A stretch of 64,000 nucleotides of DNA from Saccharopolyspora soli (lineage in GTDB: Bacteria; Actinomycetota; Actinomycetes; Mycobacteriales; Pseudonocardiaceae), in NCBI RefSeq assembly GCF_022678645.1, contig NZ_JALBWV010000006.1, positions 159,314-223,313 on the forward strand, in the 5' to 3' direction. Under the pieces are notes generated by a model. It was not told the origin of the DNA, did no database searches, and saw only the letters and a list, made by a program, of their open reading frames with translations. Of the stretch, positions 18,956 through 27,984 are shown piece after piece; the first letter of the stretch is position 1, and the number at the start of each line of letters is the position of its first letter. The translations under genes were made by a program, and so were the position numbers.

Positions 18956-19354
18956 ATGACGATGACCGATCCGATCGCAGACATGCTGACGCGTCTGCGC
19001 AACGGGAACTCGGCATACCACGACGAGGTCGTGATGCCGCACTCCAAGCTGAAGGCGAACATCGCCGAGATCCTCAAGCGGGAGGGCTACGTGTCCGGCT
19101 CCCGCATTGAGGAGGGTGAGAAGGGCAGGGAGCTCGTCGTCGAGCTCAAGTACGGCCCGAACCGCGAGCGGAGCATCGCGGGCCTGCGCCGGGTCTCCAA
19201 GCCCGGTCTGCGGGTCTACGCCAAGTCCACGAACCTGCCGAAGGTGCTGGGTGGTCTGGGCGTCGCCATCATCTCGACCTCCGGCGGTCTGATGACCGAC
19301 CGGCAGGCCATGAAGAAGGGCGTGGGCGGGGAAGTCCTCGCCTACGTCTGGTAA
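18956..19354 (+). CDS. rpsH: 30S ribosomal protein S8
   Basis: The 132-aa product starts at ATG 18956 ([19 protein letters not shown]). The frame extends upstream, but this is the conserved start and length. It ends in the S8 signature [31 protein letters not shown] region. S8 binds the 16S central domain and represses the spc operon in E. coli. It is the first gene after the internal gap and is followed 16 bases later by rplF. Confidence 0.97.
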   Translation: MTMTDPIADMLTRLRNGNSAYHDEVVMPHSKLKANIAEILKREGYVSGSRIEEGEKGRELVVELKYGPNRERSIAGLRRVSKPGLRVYAKSTNLPKVLGGLGVAIISTSGGLMTDRQAMKKGVGGEVLAYVW

Positions 19355-19370
19355 GGGAGGAGGAGCGGCA

Positions 19371-19910
19371 ATGTCGCGCATCGGAAAGCTGCCGATCACC
19401 GTCCCCTCCGGCGTCGAGGTGACCATCGACGGCCAGGCGGTGACGGTCAAGGGCCCGAAGGGCACCTTGCAGCACCAGGTCGCCGAGCCGATCGTCGTCG
19501 AGCGGGACGAAGACGGTGCGGTCCTGGTTAAGCGCCCCGACGACGAGCGGGAGAGCCGTTCGTTGCACGGGCTCACCCGGACGCTGGTGAACAACATGGT
19601 GGTCGGCGTCAGCCAGGGCTACCAGAAGGACCTGGAGATCCACGGCGTCGGTTACCGCGTGCTGCAGAAGGGTTCGAACCTGGAGTTCGCCCTCGGCTAC
19701 AGCCACCCCATCGTGGTCGAACCGCCGGAAGGCATCCAGTTCGCTGTCGACGGTCCGACCAGGCTGTCGGTCAAGGGCATCGACAAGCAGCTTGTCGGCG
19801 AGATCGCGGCCAGGATCCGCAAGTTGCGCCGCCCCGACCCGTACAAGGGCAAGGGTGTCCGCTACGCAGGTGAGAACATCCGCCGCAAGGTCGGAAAGAC
19901 GGGTAAGTGA
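19371..19910 (+). CDS. rplF: 50S ribosomal protein L6
   Basis: The 179-aa product begins [20 protein letters not shown], with the duplicated L6 fold and the C-terminal signature [25 protein letters not shown] site precedes ATG 19371. L6 lies near the factor-binding site of the 50S subunit. The stop overlaps a possible GTG start of rplR. Confidence 0.98.
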   Translation: MSRIGKLPITVPSGVEVTIDGQAVTVKGPKGTLQHQVAEPIVVERDEDGAVLVKRPDDERESRSLHGLTRTLVNNMVVGVSQGYQKDLEIHGVGYRVLQKGSNLEFALGYSHPIVVEPPEGIQFAVDGPTRLSVKGIDKQLVGEIAARIRKLRRPDPYKGKGVRYAGENIRRKVGKTGK

Positions 19911-19912
19911 CC

Positions 19913-20314
19913 ATGAGCGAGACGACAGCTACGAAGCGCAAGCCGGTTGGCAAGGACATCTCGACCAAGCGTCGGCTTGCCCGCAGCAAGCGGCACACGC
20001 GTATCCGCAAGAAGATCGTCGGCACCGCCGAGCGCCCGCGTCTGGTCGTGACCCGGTCGCTGCGCAACATCGTCGCCCAGGTCATCGACGACACCAAGGG
20101 CCACACCCTGGTCGCCGCTTCGAGCCTGGAGCGCGACTTCCGGTCCTTCGAGGGCGACAAGAAGGCCAAGGCCACCAAGGTCGGCGAGCTCGTCGCGGCC
20201 CGTGCCAAGAACGCCGGGATCGACAAGGTCGTGTTCGACCGCGGCGGCAACGCCTACCACGGTCGAGTGGCTGCGCTGGCCGACGCCGCCCGTGACGGCG
20301 GACTGGAGTTCTGA
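19913..20314 (+). CDS. rplR: 50S ribosomal protein L18
   Basis: The product is 133 aa from ATG 19913 ([13 protein letters not shown]); GTG 19907, overlapping the rplF stop, is an equally possible start giving two more residues. Motifs [15 protein letters not shown] and [13 protein letters not shown] identify L18, which binds 5S rRNA with L5. The C-terminus ends [13 protein letters not shown], typical for the family. Confidence 0.97.
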   Translation: MSETTATKRKPVGKDISTKRRLARSKRHTRIRKKIVGTAERPRLVVTRSLRNIVAQVIDDTKGHTLVAASSLERDFRSFEGDKKAKATKVGELVAARAKNAGIDKVVFDRGGNAYHGRVAALADAARDGGLEF

Positions 20315-20346
20315 CAAGTGGGTAAGACGAACGGAAGGGACGCCTG

Positions 20347-20958
20347 ATGCCTGGACGCACTCGGCGTGATGGCGGGGAGTCCGGCGGCAAGGACCGCCGG
20401 GACCGCCGCGACGGTGGCCGTGGCGGGGCGGCCCAAGAAAAGACCCCGCAGTTCGAACGCGTCGTGACCATCAACCGGGTCGCGAAGGTCGTCAAGGGCG
20501 GTCGGCGCTTCAGCTTCACCGCGCTGGTCGTCGTGGGTGACGGCGACGGCATGGTCGGCGTCGGTTACGGCAAGGCCAAGGAAGTCCCGGCGGCGATCGC
20601 GAAGGGCGTCGAGGAGGCGAAGAAGAACTTCTTCCGCGTCCCGCGCCTGGGCGGCACCATCACGCACCCGGTGCAGGGCGAGGACGCCGCGGGCGTCGTG
20701 CTGCTGCGCCCGGCCAGCGCCGGTACCGGTGTCATCGCCGGTGGCCCGGTGCGCGCGGTGCTGGAGTGCGCTGGTGTCCACGACGTGCTGAGCAAGTCGC
20801 TGGGCAGTGACAACCCGATCAACATCGTGCACGCCACGGTCGCCGCGCTGAAGCAGTTGCAGCGTCCCGAGGAGGTCGCGGCTCGCCGCGGTCTGCCGCT
20901 GGAAGACGTCGCTCCGGCGTTCATCCTGCGGGCCCGTGCTGCGGGGCAGGGGGTCTGA
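20347..20958 (+). CDS. rpsE: 30S ribosomal protein S5
   Basis: The 203-aa product begins [19 protein letters not shown]; the first 35 residues are a charged Arg/Gly-rich extension. The S5 double-stranded-RNA-binding-like domain follows ([20 protein letters not shown]) and then the C-terminal domain ([19 protein letters not shown]). S5 contributes to decoding accuracy and the mRNA entry site. It lies 32 bases after rplR and 5 before rpmD. Confidence 0.97.
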   Translation: MPGRTRRDGGESGGKDRRDRRDGGRGGAAQEKTPQFERVVTINRVAKVVKGGRRFSFTALVVVGDGDGMVGVGYGKAKEVPAAIAKGVEEAKKNFFRVPRLGGTITHPVQGEDAAGVVLLRPASAGTGVIAGGPVRAVLECAGVHDVLSKSLGSDNPINIVHATVAALKQLQRPEEVAARRGLPLEDVAPAFILRARAAGQGV

Positions 20959-20963
20959 TCGAG

Positions 20964-21146
20964 ATGGCACAGCTGAAGATCACCCAGGTGCGCGGGCTGG
21001 TCGGCACCAAGCAGAACCAGCGCGACACCATGCGCACCCTCGGACTGCGCAAGATCCGCCAGTCCGTGGTGCGTCCGGATGACCCCAACGTGCGCGGCAT
21101 GATCAACGCCGTCCGTCACCTGGTGACGGTCGAGGAGGTCGACTGA
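20964..21146 (+). CDS. rpmD: 50S ribosomal protein L30
   Basis: The 60-aa product begins [19 protein letters not shown] and has the single-domain L30 signature ([16 protein letters not shown], here [15 protein letters not shown]). Size is canonical for bacterial L30. It is separated by five bases from rpsE and by one from rplO. Confidence 0.97.
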   Translation: MAQLKITQVRGLVGTKQNQRDTMRTLGLRKIRQSVVRPDDPNVRGMINAVRHLVTVEEVD

Positions 21147-21147
21147 C

Positions 21148-21597
21148 ATGGTCATCAAACTGCACGACCTGCGTCCGGCCCCCGGCGCCAAGCGCGACAA
21201 GATCCGCGTCGGTCGCGGTGAGGGCTCCAAGGGCAAGACGGCCGGTCGCGGTACCAAGGGCACCAAGGCCCGCAAGAACGTCTCCCCTCGCTTCGAGGGT
21301 GGGCAGATGCCGATCCACATGCGGTTGCCGAAGCTGAAGGGCTTCAAGAACCGCTTCCGCACCGAGTACCAGGGTGTGAACGTCGGTCGGCTGGCCAAGG
21401 CGTTCCCGGAGGGCGGCACCGTCGGCATCGACGAGCTGATCGCCGCTGGCCTGGTCAAGAAGAACGAGCTGGTGAAGATCCTCGGTGACGGGGACCTGGA
21501 GGGCATCAAGCTGGAGGTGACCGCGCACGCGTTCACCGGCAGCGCCCAGGAGAAGATCACCGGAGCGGGCGGTTCGGTCACCAAGCTGGACCGCTGA
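21148..21597 (+). CDS. rplO: 50S ribosomal protein L15
   Basis: The 149-aa product begins [19 protein letters not shown], followed by the glycine-rich RNA-binding arm ([17 protein letters not shown]) and the conserved [19 protein letters not shown]15 is a late-assembly protein of the 50S subunit. It is the last gene of the spc-type block: a 16-bp perfect terminator follows, so secY downstream is a separate transcription unit. Confidence 0.98.
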   Translation: MVIKLHDLRPAPGAKRDKIRVGRGEGSKGKTAGRGTKGTKARKNVSPRFEGGQMPIHMRLPKLKGFKNRFRTEYQGVNVGRLAKAFPEGGTVGIDELIAAGLVKKNELVKILGDGDLEGIKLEVTAHAFTGSAQEKITGAGGSVTKLDR

Positions 21598-21612
21598 CGA
21601 AGATTGACCCAA

Positions 21613-21650
21613 CCGAGGGCCGGTCGACCTACGCGTCGACCGGCCCTCGG
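21613..21650 (+). terminator. terminator after rplO
   Basis: CCGAGGGCCGGTCGAC (21613-21628) pairs perfectly with GTCGACCGGCCCTCGG (21635-21650) around CTACGC, 15 bases after rplO. No T-run follows. Confidence 0.85.
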
Positions 21651-21819
21651 CGCGTTCGAGGTTGGTCAGCTCGGCGCAATTTGCACTCCACCGTCCGACT
21701 TCCGACGAAGGTGGCAGGTCAGCGCTCGCCTTCGTCGGTGTTGTCCGTTCCGCCCCACTCCTACGTTTGATCGACATCGTCCGACGGGGACGGTGGCAGC
21801 GAGTGGCGGAGGGACGGGA

Positions 21820-22293
21820 ATGCGACCACGAAGAAACGGGCGGCGAGCCGCCCTGATGATCGCCGTGGTGCTGGCTGCGGCTATACCGGGAACCGCGCTG
21901 GCCCAGGCCGCTCCGCCGGGCAAGCGGCACTGCAGCTTCCACCTGAGCAGCGGTGAGTACTTCTGCTTCGCGACCCGGCAGCAGGCGGCCGAGCGAGCCG
22001 AAGCGGGCGAGGTCATCCAAGCGACCTTGTTCGACGAACAGAACTTCGGCGGGGACAGCTTCACCGTGTACGGCGAGGCGCCCTGTGAGAAGGACGGCGT
22101 CGTCAATTACCAGCTCAACCTGCCGGATGACTGGAAGAACCGGATCTCCTCGGCGCAGCCGTGGGCGAACTGCGCGATCTGGCTCTACCCGGAGCCAGAC
22201 CTGGGCGGCGAGCGCGACGGGCCGTTCGAGGAGAACACCGGCTACGTCGGGGACCTGATGAACGACCGCACCCAGTCGATCGGCCTGAGCTGA
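21820..22293 (+). CDS. secreted crystallin-like protein (peptidase inhibitor I36-type fold)
   Basis: The start is ATG 21820 after GGAGGGAC; the product has 157 aa. MRPRRNGRR followed by the hydrophobic ALMIAVVLAAAIPGTALAQA is a clear Sec signal peptide with an Ala-x-Ala site. The mature part carries two beta/gamma-crystallin-like strands: LFDEQNFGGDSFTVYG and LYPEPDLGGERDGPF, and Cys residues placed to form disulfides (near CSFHL, CFATR, PCEKD, NCAIW). This pattern is that of actinobacterial secreted I36-type inhibitors or calcium-binding crystallins. The inhibitor role is by family only. Confidence 0.7.
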   Translation: MRPRRNGRRAALMIAVVLAAAIPGTALAQAAPPGKRHCSFHLSSGEYFCFATRQQAAERAEAGEVIQATLFDEQNFGGDSFTVYGEAPCEKDGVVNYQLNLPDDWKNRISSAQPWANCAIWLYPEPDLGGERDGPFEENTGYVGDLMNDRTQSIGLS

Positions 22294-22304
22294 AGGGAGT
22301 GCAC

Positions 22305-22910
22305 ATGCGCGCAGGAGTTGCCCGTGCCCTGTTCGCCTCGGCGAGCGTGCTGGGCGCGCTGGCGGTCCCGACCGCGGCGTCCGCATCCGACGGCCCGACC
22401 GTCCGCGAGCTGCTGGAGAAGTGCGACAACGGCACCGACAGCTGCGTGTTCCACCCGAAGGGGCAGCCGGAGTACTTCACCGGTGAGCGCCACGCGGTGG
22501 GCGACCCCGTTTACAACTGCACGTCGGACCCGCAGCGCTCGTCGGTGGCGTGGTCGGACACGACGTCGCAGAGCAACAGCGCCGGGGTGTCGATGACCAC
22601 TGAAGCCGGATTCGGCAGGGTCTTCGCGGTCTCCTACGAGCAGACCTTCCAGCACACCTGGGAGGAGTCGCATACCGAGTCGCAGACGACCTTCGTCGAG
22701 ACCAGCCCGAACCAGGTCGGCTGGGTTGAGCGGGCGCCGCAGATGCAGAAGGTGGCGGGCACCTACGAGCTGCACTTCCCGGACAAGTTCCACGACCACT
22801 ACATCTGGTACGTCGACCTCGAAATCAGCGGCCCCGCACCGGATTCCTCGGCGGCCGTGAGCCAGCACGTCCGGGACATGACCGACGAGGAGCAGGCGAA
22901 CTGCCCGTGA
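22305..22910 (+). CDS. secreted protein of unknown function, first of a duplicated pair
   Basis: The start is ATG 22305 after AAGGGAG; the product has 201 aa. A signal peptide (MRAGVARALFASASVLGALA... to SASA) precedes a mature domain that opens LRELLEKC-like (VRELLEKCDNGTDSCVFHP). The centre alternates Ser/Thr and hydrophobic residues (SQSNSAGVSMTTEAGFG; YEQTFQHTWEESHTESQTTF), a pattern seen in Streptomyces exoproteins and in aerolysin-like beta-sheet proteins. It is 63% or so similar by eye to the next gene; two DNA blocks are identical. It follows the I36-type gene by 11 bases. No function is claimed. Confidence 0.72.
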   Translation: MRAGVARALFASASVLGALAVPTAASASDGPTVRELLEKCDNGTDSCVFHPKGQPEYFTGERHAVGDPVYNCTSDPQRSSVAWSDTTSQSNSAGVSMTTEAGFGRVFAVSYEQTFQHTWEESHTESQTTFVETSPNQVGWVERAPQMQKVAGTYELHFPDKFHDHYIWYVDLEISGPAPDSSAAVSQHVRDMTDEEQANCP

Positions 22911-22957
22911 CGGCGAACCGCCCCGTTCGCGCGGGGCGCGCGGAGAGGACGCAGACG

Positions 22958-23554
22958 ATGAGGTTTGGCATCGCGACGGCATTCGCGTCGGCGCTGGCGG
23001 CGACGTTCTCGCTGGCACCGCCCGCACTGGCCGACGACGGGCCCACGGCGCGGGAGCTGTTGGAGAAGTGCAACAACGGCACCGACAGCTGCGTGTTCCA
23101 CCCGAAGGGGCAGCCGGAGTACTACCAGAACACCTCCCAGCAGGTCGGCAGCCCGGTGTTCAACTGCACCGACAAGCCGCAGCAGATGGCGGTGGGCTGG
23201 TCGGACAGCACGGCCGAGAGCAACAGCCTCGGCCTGTCGATGTCGACCAGCTTCGGCGAGGTCTTCAAGGTGACCTTCAAGGCCAGCTACGGCCACGAGT
23301 GGCGTTCGGAGCACACCGAATCGCAGACGACCTTCCTGGAGGTCCGGCCGGGCGAGGTGGGCCGCGTCTACCACGGCGCGAAGATGCAGAAGGTGGCGGG
23401 CACCTACGAGCTGCACTTCCCGGACAAGTTCCACGACCACTACATCTGGTACGTGGACATGGAGGCCAGCGGTCCGGCCGATGAGCAGGGCGGCACGGTC
23501 ACGCAGTCCACGCAGCCGATGACCGAACAGGAACACCAGGCCAACTGTGGTTGA
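22958..23554 (+). CDS. secreted protein of unknown function, second of a duplicated pair
   Basis: The start is ATG 22958 after GGAGAGGA, preferred over GTG 22907 because it gives a clean signal peptide (MRFGIATAFASALAATFSL to PALA). The product has 198 aa. The mature region repeats the architecture of its neighbour: RELLEKCNNGTDSCVFHPKG, a Ser-rich amphipathic centre (ESNSLGLSMSTSFGEVFKV) and HFPDKFHDHYIWYVD. Two Cys pairs are conserved between the copies, consistent with extracellular disulfides. A strong terminator follows, so the three secreted genes form one unit. Confidence 0.72.
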   Translation: MRFGIATAFASALAATFSLAPPALADDGPTARELLEKCNNGTDSCVFHPKGQPEYYQNTSQQVGSPVFNCTDKPQQMAVGWSDSTAESNSLGLSMSTSFGEVFKVTFKASYGHEWRSEHTESQTTFLEVRPGEVGRVYHGAKMQKVAGTYELHFPDKFHDHYIWYVDMEASGPADEQGGTVTQSTQPMTEQEHQANCG

Positions 23555-23580
23555 GGATGTCGTTGTACCGGTGTGAAAAA

Positions 23581-23612
23581 CGGCAACCGCGCTCGGTGGA
23601 GCGCGGTTGCCG
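23581..23612 (+). terminator. terminator after the secreted-protein cluster
   Basis: CGGCAACCGCGCT (23581-23593) pairs perfectly with AGCGCGGTTGCCG (23600-23612) around CGGTGG, 26 bases after the stop. Confidence 0.85.
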
Positions 23613-23688
23613 CTGTTCGGCCGGAGGTCGCGGATCGTTGATCAGTCGTGCGGCTTCGGTCGCTGTCCGTGTCCGCTACGCGGCCTGC

Positions 23689-23694
23689 TAAAGT
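23689..23694 (+). promoter_or_regulatory. possible -10 element for secY
   Basis: TAAAGT fits the TANNNT -10 pattern and lies 118 bases before the secY start, downstream of a terminator where a promoter is needed. No good -35 is seen at 17-18 bases, so the call is weak. Confidence 0.3.
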
Positions 23695-23811
23695 CGCGCC
23701 GTAGTGCCGCGGATGCCACGGCGCTGCACAGGAGTTTGCCGCCGTGCCGACCGCAGTGGTCGGCCAACTTTCCCCGGCCGGTTCAGACCGGCTCGTGTAC
23801 AGGAGGTTCGC

Positions 23812-25125
23812 GTGCTCGGCGCCTTCCGCTCGGCTCTGGCGACGCCGGACCTGCGCCGCAAGATCCTGTTCACCCTGGGCATGGTCGTGCTCTACCGGCT
23901 CGGCGCCACGATCCCCTCGCCGGGGGTGTCGTACCCGAACATCCAGCAGTGCATCGAGCAGATCCAGGGCAGCGGTTCGCAGAGCGTGTACTCGCTGCTC
24001 AACCTCTTCAGCGGCGGGGCGCTGCTGCAGCTGTCGGTGCTGTCGCTGGGCATCATGCCCTACATCACCGCGAGCATCATCATCCAGCTGCTGCAGGTGG
24101 TCATCCCGCGCTTCGAACAGCTGAAGAAGGAAGGCCAGGCCGGGCAGGCGAAGCTGACCCAGTACACCCGGTACCTGACCATCGCGCTGGCGATCCTGCA
24201 GGGCACCGGCATCGTGGCGCTCGCGGTGCGCGGCCAGCTGTTCCAGGGCTGCTCGGTGTCGGTCATCCCGGACGACTCGGTGCTGAACCTGATCACCATC
24301 GTGGTCGTGATGACCGCCGGTGCGGCAGTGCTGATGTGGATGGGTGAACTGATCACCGAGCGCGGCATCGGCAACGGCATGTCGCTGCTGATCTTCGTCT
24401 CCATCGCCTCGCGGATCCCCGCCGAGGGCGGTGCGATCCTCACCTCGCACGGCCCGCTGGTGTTCACCGTGGTCTGCGCCTTCGCGGTCGCCATCATCGC
24501 CACGGTGGTCTTCATCGAGCAGGCCCAGCGCCGGATCCCGGTGCAGTACGCCAAGCGCATGATCGGCCGTCGGATGTACGGCGGCACCTCCACCTACCTG
24601 CCGCTGAAGGTGAACCAGGCCGGTGTCATCCCGGTCATCTTCGGGTCCTCGCTGCTGTACCTGCCGCAGCTGATCGGCCAGCTGGCTGGGAACCAGGACA
24701 CCTGGTGGGCCCGGTTCATCCAGACCTACATCGTCGATCCGTCCAGCTGGGTGCACATCCTGCTGTACATGTCACTGATCGTCTTCTTCGCCTACTTCTA
24801 CGTCTCGATCACCTTCAACCCCGAAGAGCGCGCCGACGACATGAAGAAGTTCGGCGGGTTCATCCCAGGCATCCGGCCCGGCCGACCGACTGCCGAGTAC
24901 CTGAACTTCGTGCTCTCCCGGATCACCCTGCCCGGCTCGCTGTACCTGGGCATCATCGCGATCCTGCCGAACTTCTTCCTCGGCATCACCGGTGGTCAGG
25001 GGCAGAACCAGAACTTCCCGTTCGGCGGTACCGCGGTGCTGATCATGGTCAACGTCGGCCTGGACACCGTGAAGCAGATCGAGAGCCAGCTCACGCAGCG
25101 GAAGTACGAGGGTTTCCTCCGGTAA
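23812..25125 (+). CDS. secY: preprotein translocase subunit SecY
   Basis: The start is GTG 23812, six bases after a perfect AGGAGG; the longer open frame upstream is not supported. The 437-aa product (LGAFRSALATPDLRRKILF) has about ten hydrophobic membrane helices and the conserved cytosolic loop basic residues (QAQRRIPVQYAKRM). SecY is the channel of the Sec translocon with SecE and SecG, both outside this window. secY-adk-map follow one another as in most actinobacteria. Here secY is detached from rplO by three secreted-protein genes. Confidence 0.97.
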   Translation: MLGAFRSALATPDLRRKILFTLGMVVLYRLGATIPSPGVSYPNIQQCIEQIQGSGSQSVYSLLNLFSGGALLQLSVLSLGIMPYITASIIIQLLQVVIPRFEQLKKEGQAGQAKLTQYTRYLTIALAILQGTGIVALAVRGQLFQGCSVSVIPDDSVLNLITIVVVMTAGAAVLMWMGELITERGIGNGMSLLIFVSIASRIPAEGGAILTSHGPLVFTVVCAFAVAIIATVVFIEQAQRRIPVQYAKRMIGRRMYGGTSTYLPLKVNQAGVIPVIFGSSLLYLPQLIGQLAGNQDTWWARFIQTYIVDPSSWVHILLYMSLIVFFAYFYVSITFNPEERADDMKKFGGFIPGIRPGRPTAEYLNFVLSRITLPGSLYLGIIAILPNFFLGITGGQGQNQNFPFGGTAVLIMVNVGLDTVKQIESQLTQRKYEGFLR

Positions 25126-25290
25126 GCTGAACTGTCCGGGCGCGATTTTGTCGCGCCCGGAAACCGCTGTTGCTGGTGGGCTGGGTGTGGCCCACCACAG
25201 GTCGGACCGCGGTTGCCCGGAGGCGGAGGGCAGGCGGAGTGCTCGCCAGCAGGTGGCGCGCGATCGGATTGATTCGGAGGCAGACCCTTG

Positions 25291-25842
25291 GTGCGATTGG
25301 TTCTCGTCGGCCCGCCGGGTGCGGGCAAGGGCACCCAGGCAGCCGTGCTCAGCGAGCAGCTCGGCGTCCCGCACATCTCCACCGGAGATCTGTTCCGCGC
25401 CAACATCGGCAACGCCACGCCGCTGGGCCAGAAGGCGAAGAGCTACATGGACGCCGGTGAGCTGGTGCCGGACGAGGTCACCAACGAGATGGTGCGCGAC
25501 CGCCTCACCGATGAGGACGCGGCCAAGGGCTTCCTGCTGGACGGCTACCCGCGCAACGCCGCGCAGGCCGAAGTGCTGGGCGAGATGCTCGAAGACCAGA
25601 GCGTGGAGCTGACGGCTGTCCTGCAGTTCGACGTGCCGGAGGAAGAGCTGGTCAAGCGGATGCTGGCGCGCGGTCGTTCGGACGACACCGAGGACGTCAT
25701 CCGCCGTCGGCTCGCGGTGTACCACTCGGAGACCGAACCGCTGCTGGAGTACTACCGGGACAAGATCATCAAGATCGACGCCGTCGGCTCGATCGACGAG
25801 ATCTCCGCCCGCGCGCTGGAAGCGCTGCGCACCCGAGCCTGA
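25291..25842 (+). CDS. adk: adenylate kinase
   Basis: The start is GTG 25291 ([15 protein letters not shown]); TTG 25288 is a possible alternative as both lie behind GGAGG at 25276-25280. The product has 183 aa. The P-loop GPPGAGKGT, the AMP-binding HISTGDLFR and the DGYPRN motif are present. The LID is the short form without zinc Cys residues, as in other actinobacteria. The enzyme interconverts ATP + AMP and 2 ADP. Confidence 0.97.
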   Translation: MRLVLVGPPGAGKGTQAAVLSEQLGVPHISTGDLFRANIGNATPLGQKAKSYMDAGELVPDEVTNEMVRDRLTDEDAAKGFLLDGYPRNAAQAEVLGEMLEDQSVELTAVLQFDVPEEELVKRMLARGRSDDTEDVIRRRLAVYHSETEPLLEYYRDKIIKIDAVGSIDEISARALEALRTRA

Positions 25843-26105
25843 GCTGGCCCGGCCGGTAGCCATCGGCCGGGGACTATCGCGAGGGACTGTTCGAGAAGTG
25901 GTTTGCGTAGGGGTGCGGGTGGCGGCCCCCTGCGGGAATTGCAGCAGCCGCCCTCGCTGTGGGATCCCCGACGCCAACGCCACGTCGGAGCTGTCCTCAC
26001 GAGGCGACTCCTGAGAACCCGCAGCGGTGCGAGCTGAGTCCCGCACCGCAAGCGGCTACGCCGCTTGATGAAAACAGACCCTAGTCCGAAGAAAGAAACT
26101 TGAAG

Positions 26106-26906
26106 GTGAGTGCGTTGTTGCGTCGGGGGAAGGGCATCGAGCTCAAGTCGCGGGGTGAGATCGAGGCGATGCGCGCCGCTGGCCTGGTCGTGGCCCGCGC
26201 GCTCGGCGAGGTGGCCGCGCACGCCAAGCCGGGGGGCACCACCGGTGAGCTGGACGCGATCGCCGAGCAGGTGATCCGGGACGCTGGCGCGGTGCCGTCG
26301 TTCAAGGGCTACCACGGGTTCCCGGCGTCCATCTGCGCGTCGCTGAACGAGAAGGTGGTGCACGGGATCCCGTCCCGCGCCGAGGTGCTCGCCGACGGCG
26401 ACCTGCTGTCGGTGGACTGCGGCGCGATCCTGGACGGCTGGCACGGCGACTCCGCGGTAACGCTGGCGATCGGTGCGGTGGGTCCGAAGGACCGCGCGCT
26501 GTCGGCGGCGACGGAGGCCGCGATGTGGGCTGGTATCGAGCAGGTCCGGGCTGGTAACCGGTTGACCGACATCTCGCACGCGGTGGAGACCGCCGCCCGC
26601 TCGGCCGCGGAGACCGATGGTGTGGAGTACGGGATCATCGCGGAGTACGGCGGGCACGGCATCGGCACCCAGATGCACATGGAGCCGTTCCTGCCGAATC
26701 TCGGCAAGCCGGGGCGCGGTCCGAGGCTGCGGGTCGGCATGGCGATCGCGGTGGAGCCGATGCTCACCCTCGGTTCGGCGGAGACCGAGGAACTCGACGA
26801 CGAATGGACCGTCGTGACGGCCGACGGTTCCCGTGCCGCGCACTGGGAGCACACGGTCGCCATCGCCGAAGACGGCCCGTGGGTCCTCACCGCTCCCGAA
26901 GCCTGA
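26106..26906 (+). CDS. map: methionine aminopeptidase, type I
   Basis: The start is placed at GTG 26106 ([19 protein letters not shown]); TTG 26100 two codons earlier is possible. The product has about 266 aa. Metal ligands are visible: Asp in LSVDCGA, Asp in HGDSAVT, His in GGHGIGT, Glu in VEPML and Glu in WEHTVAI. It removes initiator Met from nascent proteins. The frame is 263 bases from adk, the gap holding a small hairpin at 26050-26066 (AAGCGG/CCGCTT). A palindromic repeat lies between it and the convergent gene downstream. Confidence 0.96.
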   Translation: MSALLRRGKGIELKSRGEIEAMRAAGLVVARALGEVAAHAKPGGTTGELDAIAEQVIRDAGAVPSFKGYHGFPASICASLNEKVVHGIPSRAEVLADGDLLSVDCGAILDGWHGDSAVTLAIGAVGPKDRALSAATEAAMWAGIEQVRAGNRLTDISHAVETAARSAAETDGVEYGIIAEYGGHGIGTQMHMEPFLPNLGKPGRGPRLRVGMAIAVEPMLTLGSAETEELDDEWTVVTADGSRAAHWEHTVAIAEDGPWVLTAPEA

Positions 26907-26967
26907 AGGCCCGCTCTCCCGTGCTCGTCCCGGTGCGCACAGCTCTCCACCCACCATTCGAGTGAGG

Positions 26968-27016
26968 GGTGAGGGGCACCCTTTACCAAGTTAGTTGGCA
27001 AAGGGTGCCCCTCACC
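26968..27016. repeat. palindromic element PE-A copy 1 (also a likely bidirectional terminator)
   Basis: GGTGAGGGGCACCCTTT (26968-26984) pairs perfectly with AAAGGGTGCCCCTCACC (27000-27016). The inner ACCAA/TTGG continues the stem. The same outer arms occur at 34350-34400 and 62044-62092. It sits between convergent genes (map and a methyltransferase). Confidence 0.85.
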
Positions 27017-27026
27017 TCGCTCTGAT

Positions 27027-27629
27027 TCACCTGGGGCGGCGGCAGGCGTAGATGCGGGCTGGCGGTACGTTGCGCCAGACCGCGGTTCGCGGCAGCACCT
27101 CGTCGAAGGTGTCGTGCAGCGCCTCGACGAACGCGTGGGTGGCCGGTCGCCACAGCGTGGTCAGGTAGGTGACCGTGGTGAACACGCCACCCGGCGCCAT
27201 GACCGAGGCGGCCTCCTGGAGCAGTTCCCGCTGCTTGTCCGGCGGCAGCAGGGTCCACGGGATGCTGCTGATCACCGCATCGACCCGGTAGACCCCGGCC
27301 GTGTCGAGCAGTTTGCGCAGGTGGGTGGCGTCGCCCTCGATCACTTCCAGCCACGGCTTGGCGCGGTGCAGGTAGCGCACCATCTCGGGGTCGATCTCGA
27401 CCGCCAGGTGCCGAGCTCCCTCGGCCAGCCGCCGCTGGATCGGCCCGCTCAGCGCGCCGGTGCCCGGACCGAGCTCCAACACGGTTGGAGTTCCGTAGCT
27501 GGGCACCACGGCGGCCACCGCCGCCGCGACGTGCCGGGATGTCGGCAGCACCGCGCCCACCGTCGATGGCCGACGAAGTGCGCGAGTCAGGAAGGTCCAG
27601 TACTCGCCCAGCTTCTTTCGCTTGCTCAC
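27027..27629 (-). CDS. class I SAM-dependent methyltransferase, phospholipid N-methyltransferase-like
   Basis: The start is GTG 27629, five bases after AGGAG; the product has 200 aa. SAM motif I is VLELGPGTGAL, preceded by the family's RRPSTVGAVLPTSRHVA. Later motifs are HLAVEIDPEMV and SSIPWTLLPPDKQ. This layout fits PmtA-like phosphatidylethanolamine N-methyltransferases and close relatives of rRNA dimethylases. The substrate is not shown by sequence. It has a paralogue 355 bases upstream on the same strand. Confidence 0.75.
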   Translation of the reverse strand: MSKRKKLGEYWTFLTRALRRPSTVGAVLPTSRHVAAAVAAVVPSYGTPTVLELGPGTGALSGPIQRRLAEGARHLAVEIDPEMVRYLHRAKPWLEVIEGDATHLRKLLDTAGVYRVDAVISSIPWTLLPPDKQRELLQEAASVMAPGGVFTTVTYLTTLWRPATHAFVEALHDTFDEVLPRTAVWRNVPPARIYACRRPR

Positions 27630-27984
27630 GGCTACTCCTGCCCATCCGGCGGACGCGGCGACGTCAACTGGTCCGTTCATCGCAGCGTGCAACCGCGGCT
27701 CGCCGGTCGCAGCGCGCGGGCGTGCGATTTCGGGCGGTCACACCGGGTGGTCGAGGTCGGGGCCGTGAGATCGTCGCGCAGGCTCATGAGCCCAGCTTGC
27801 CCTGTCGTCTTGCCAGGGGCCTCGGGGCAAAGCCCGGATCTCGTCCCGGGGTCGCCCCAACCGGGCCCAGGGCCAGTCGGGATCCGTTCCGGCAAGCGGC
27901 GGTACCCGCCGGGTGGGGCGGCACTCAGCTCGCCCCGGCGCGGGATCCGCGATTCGGCTGCGCAAACCATTTCCGGACCGGTTT

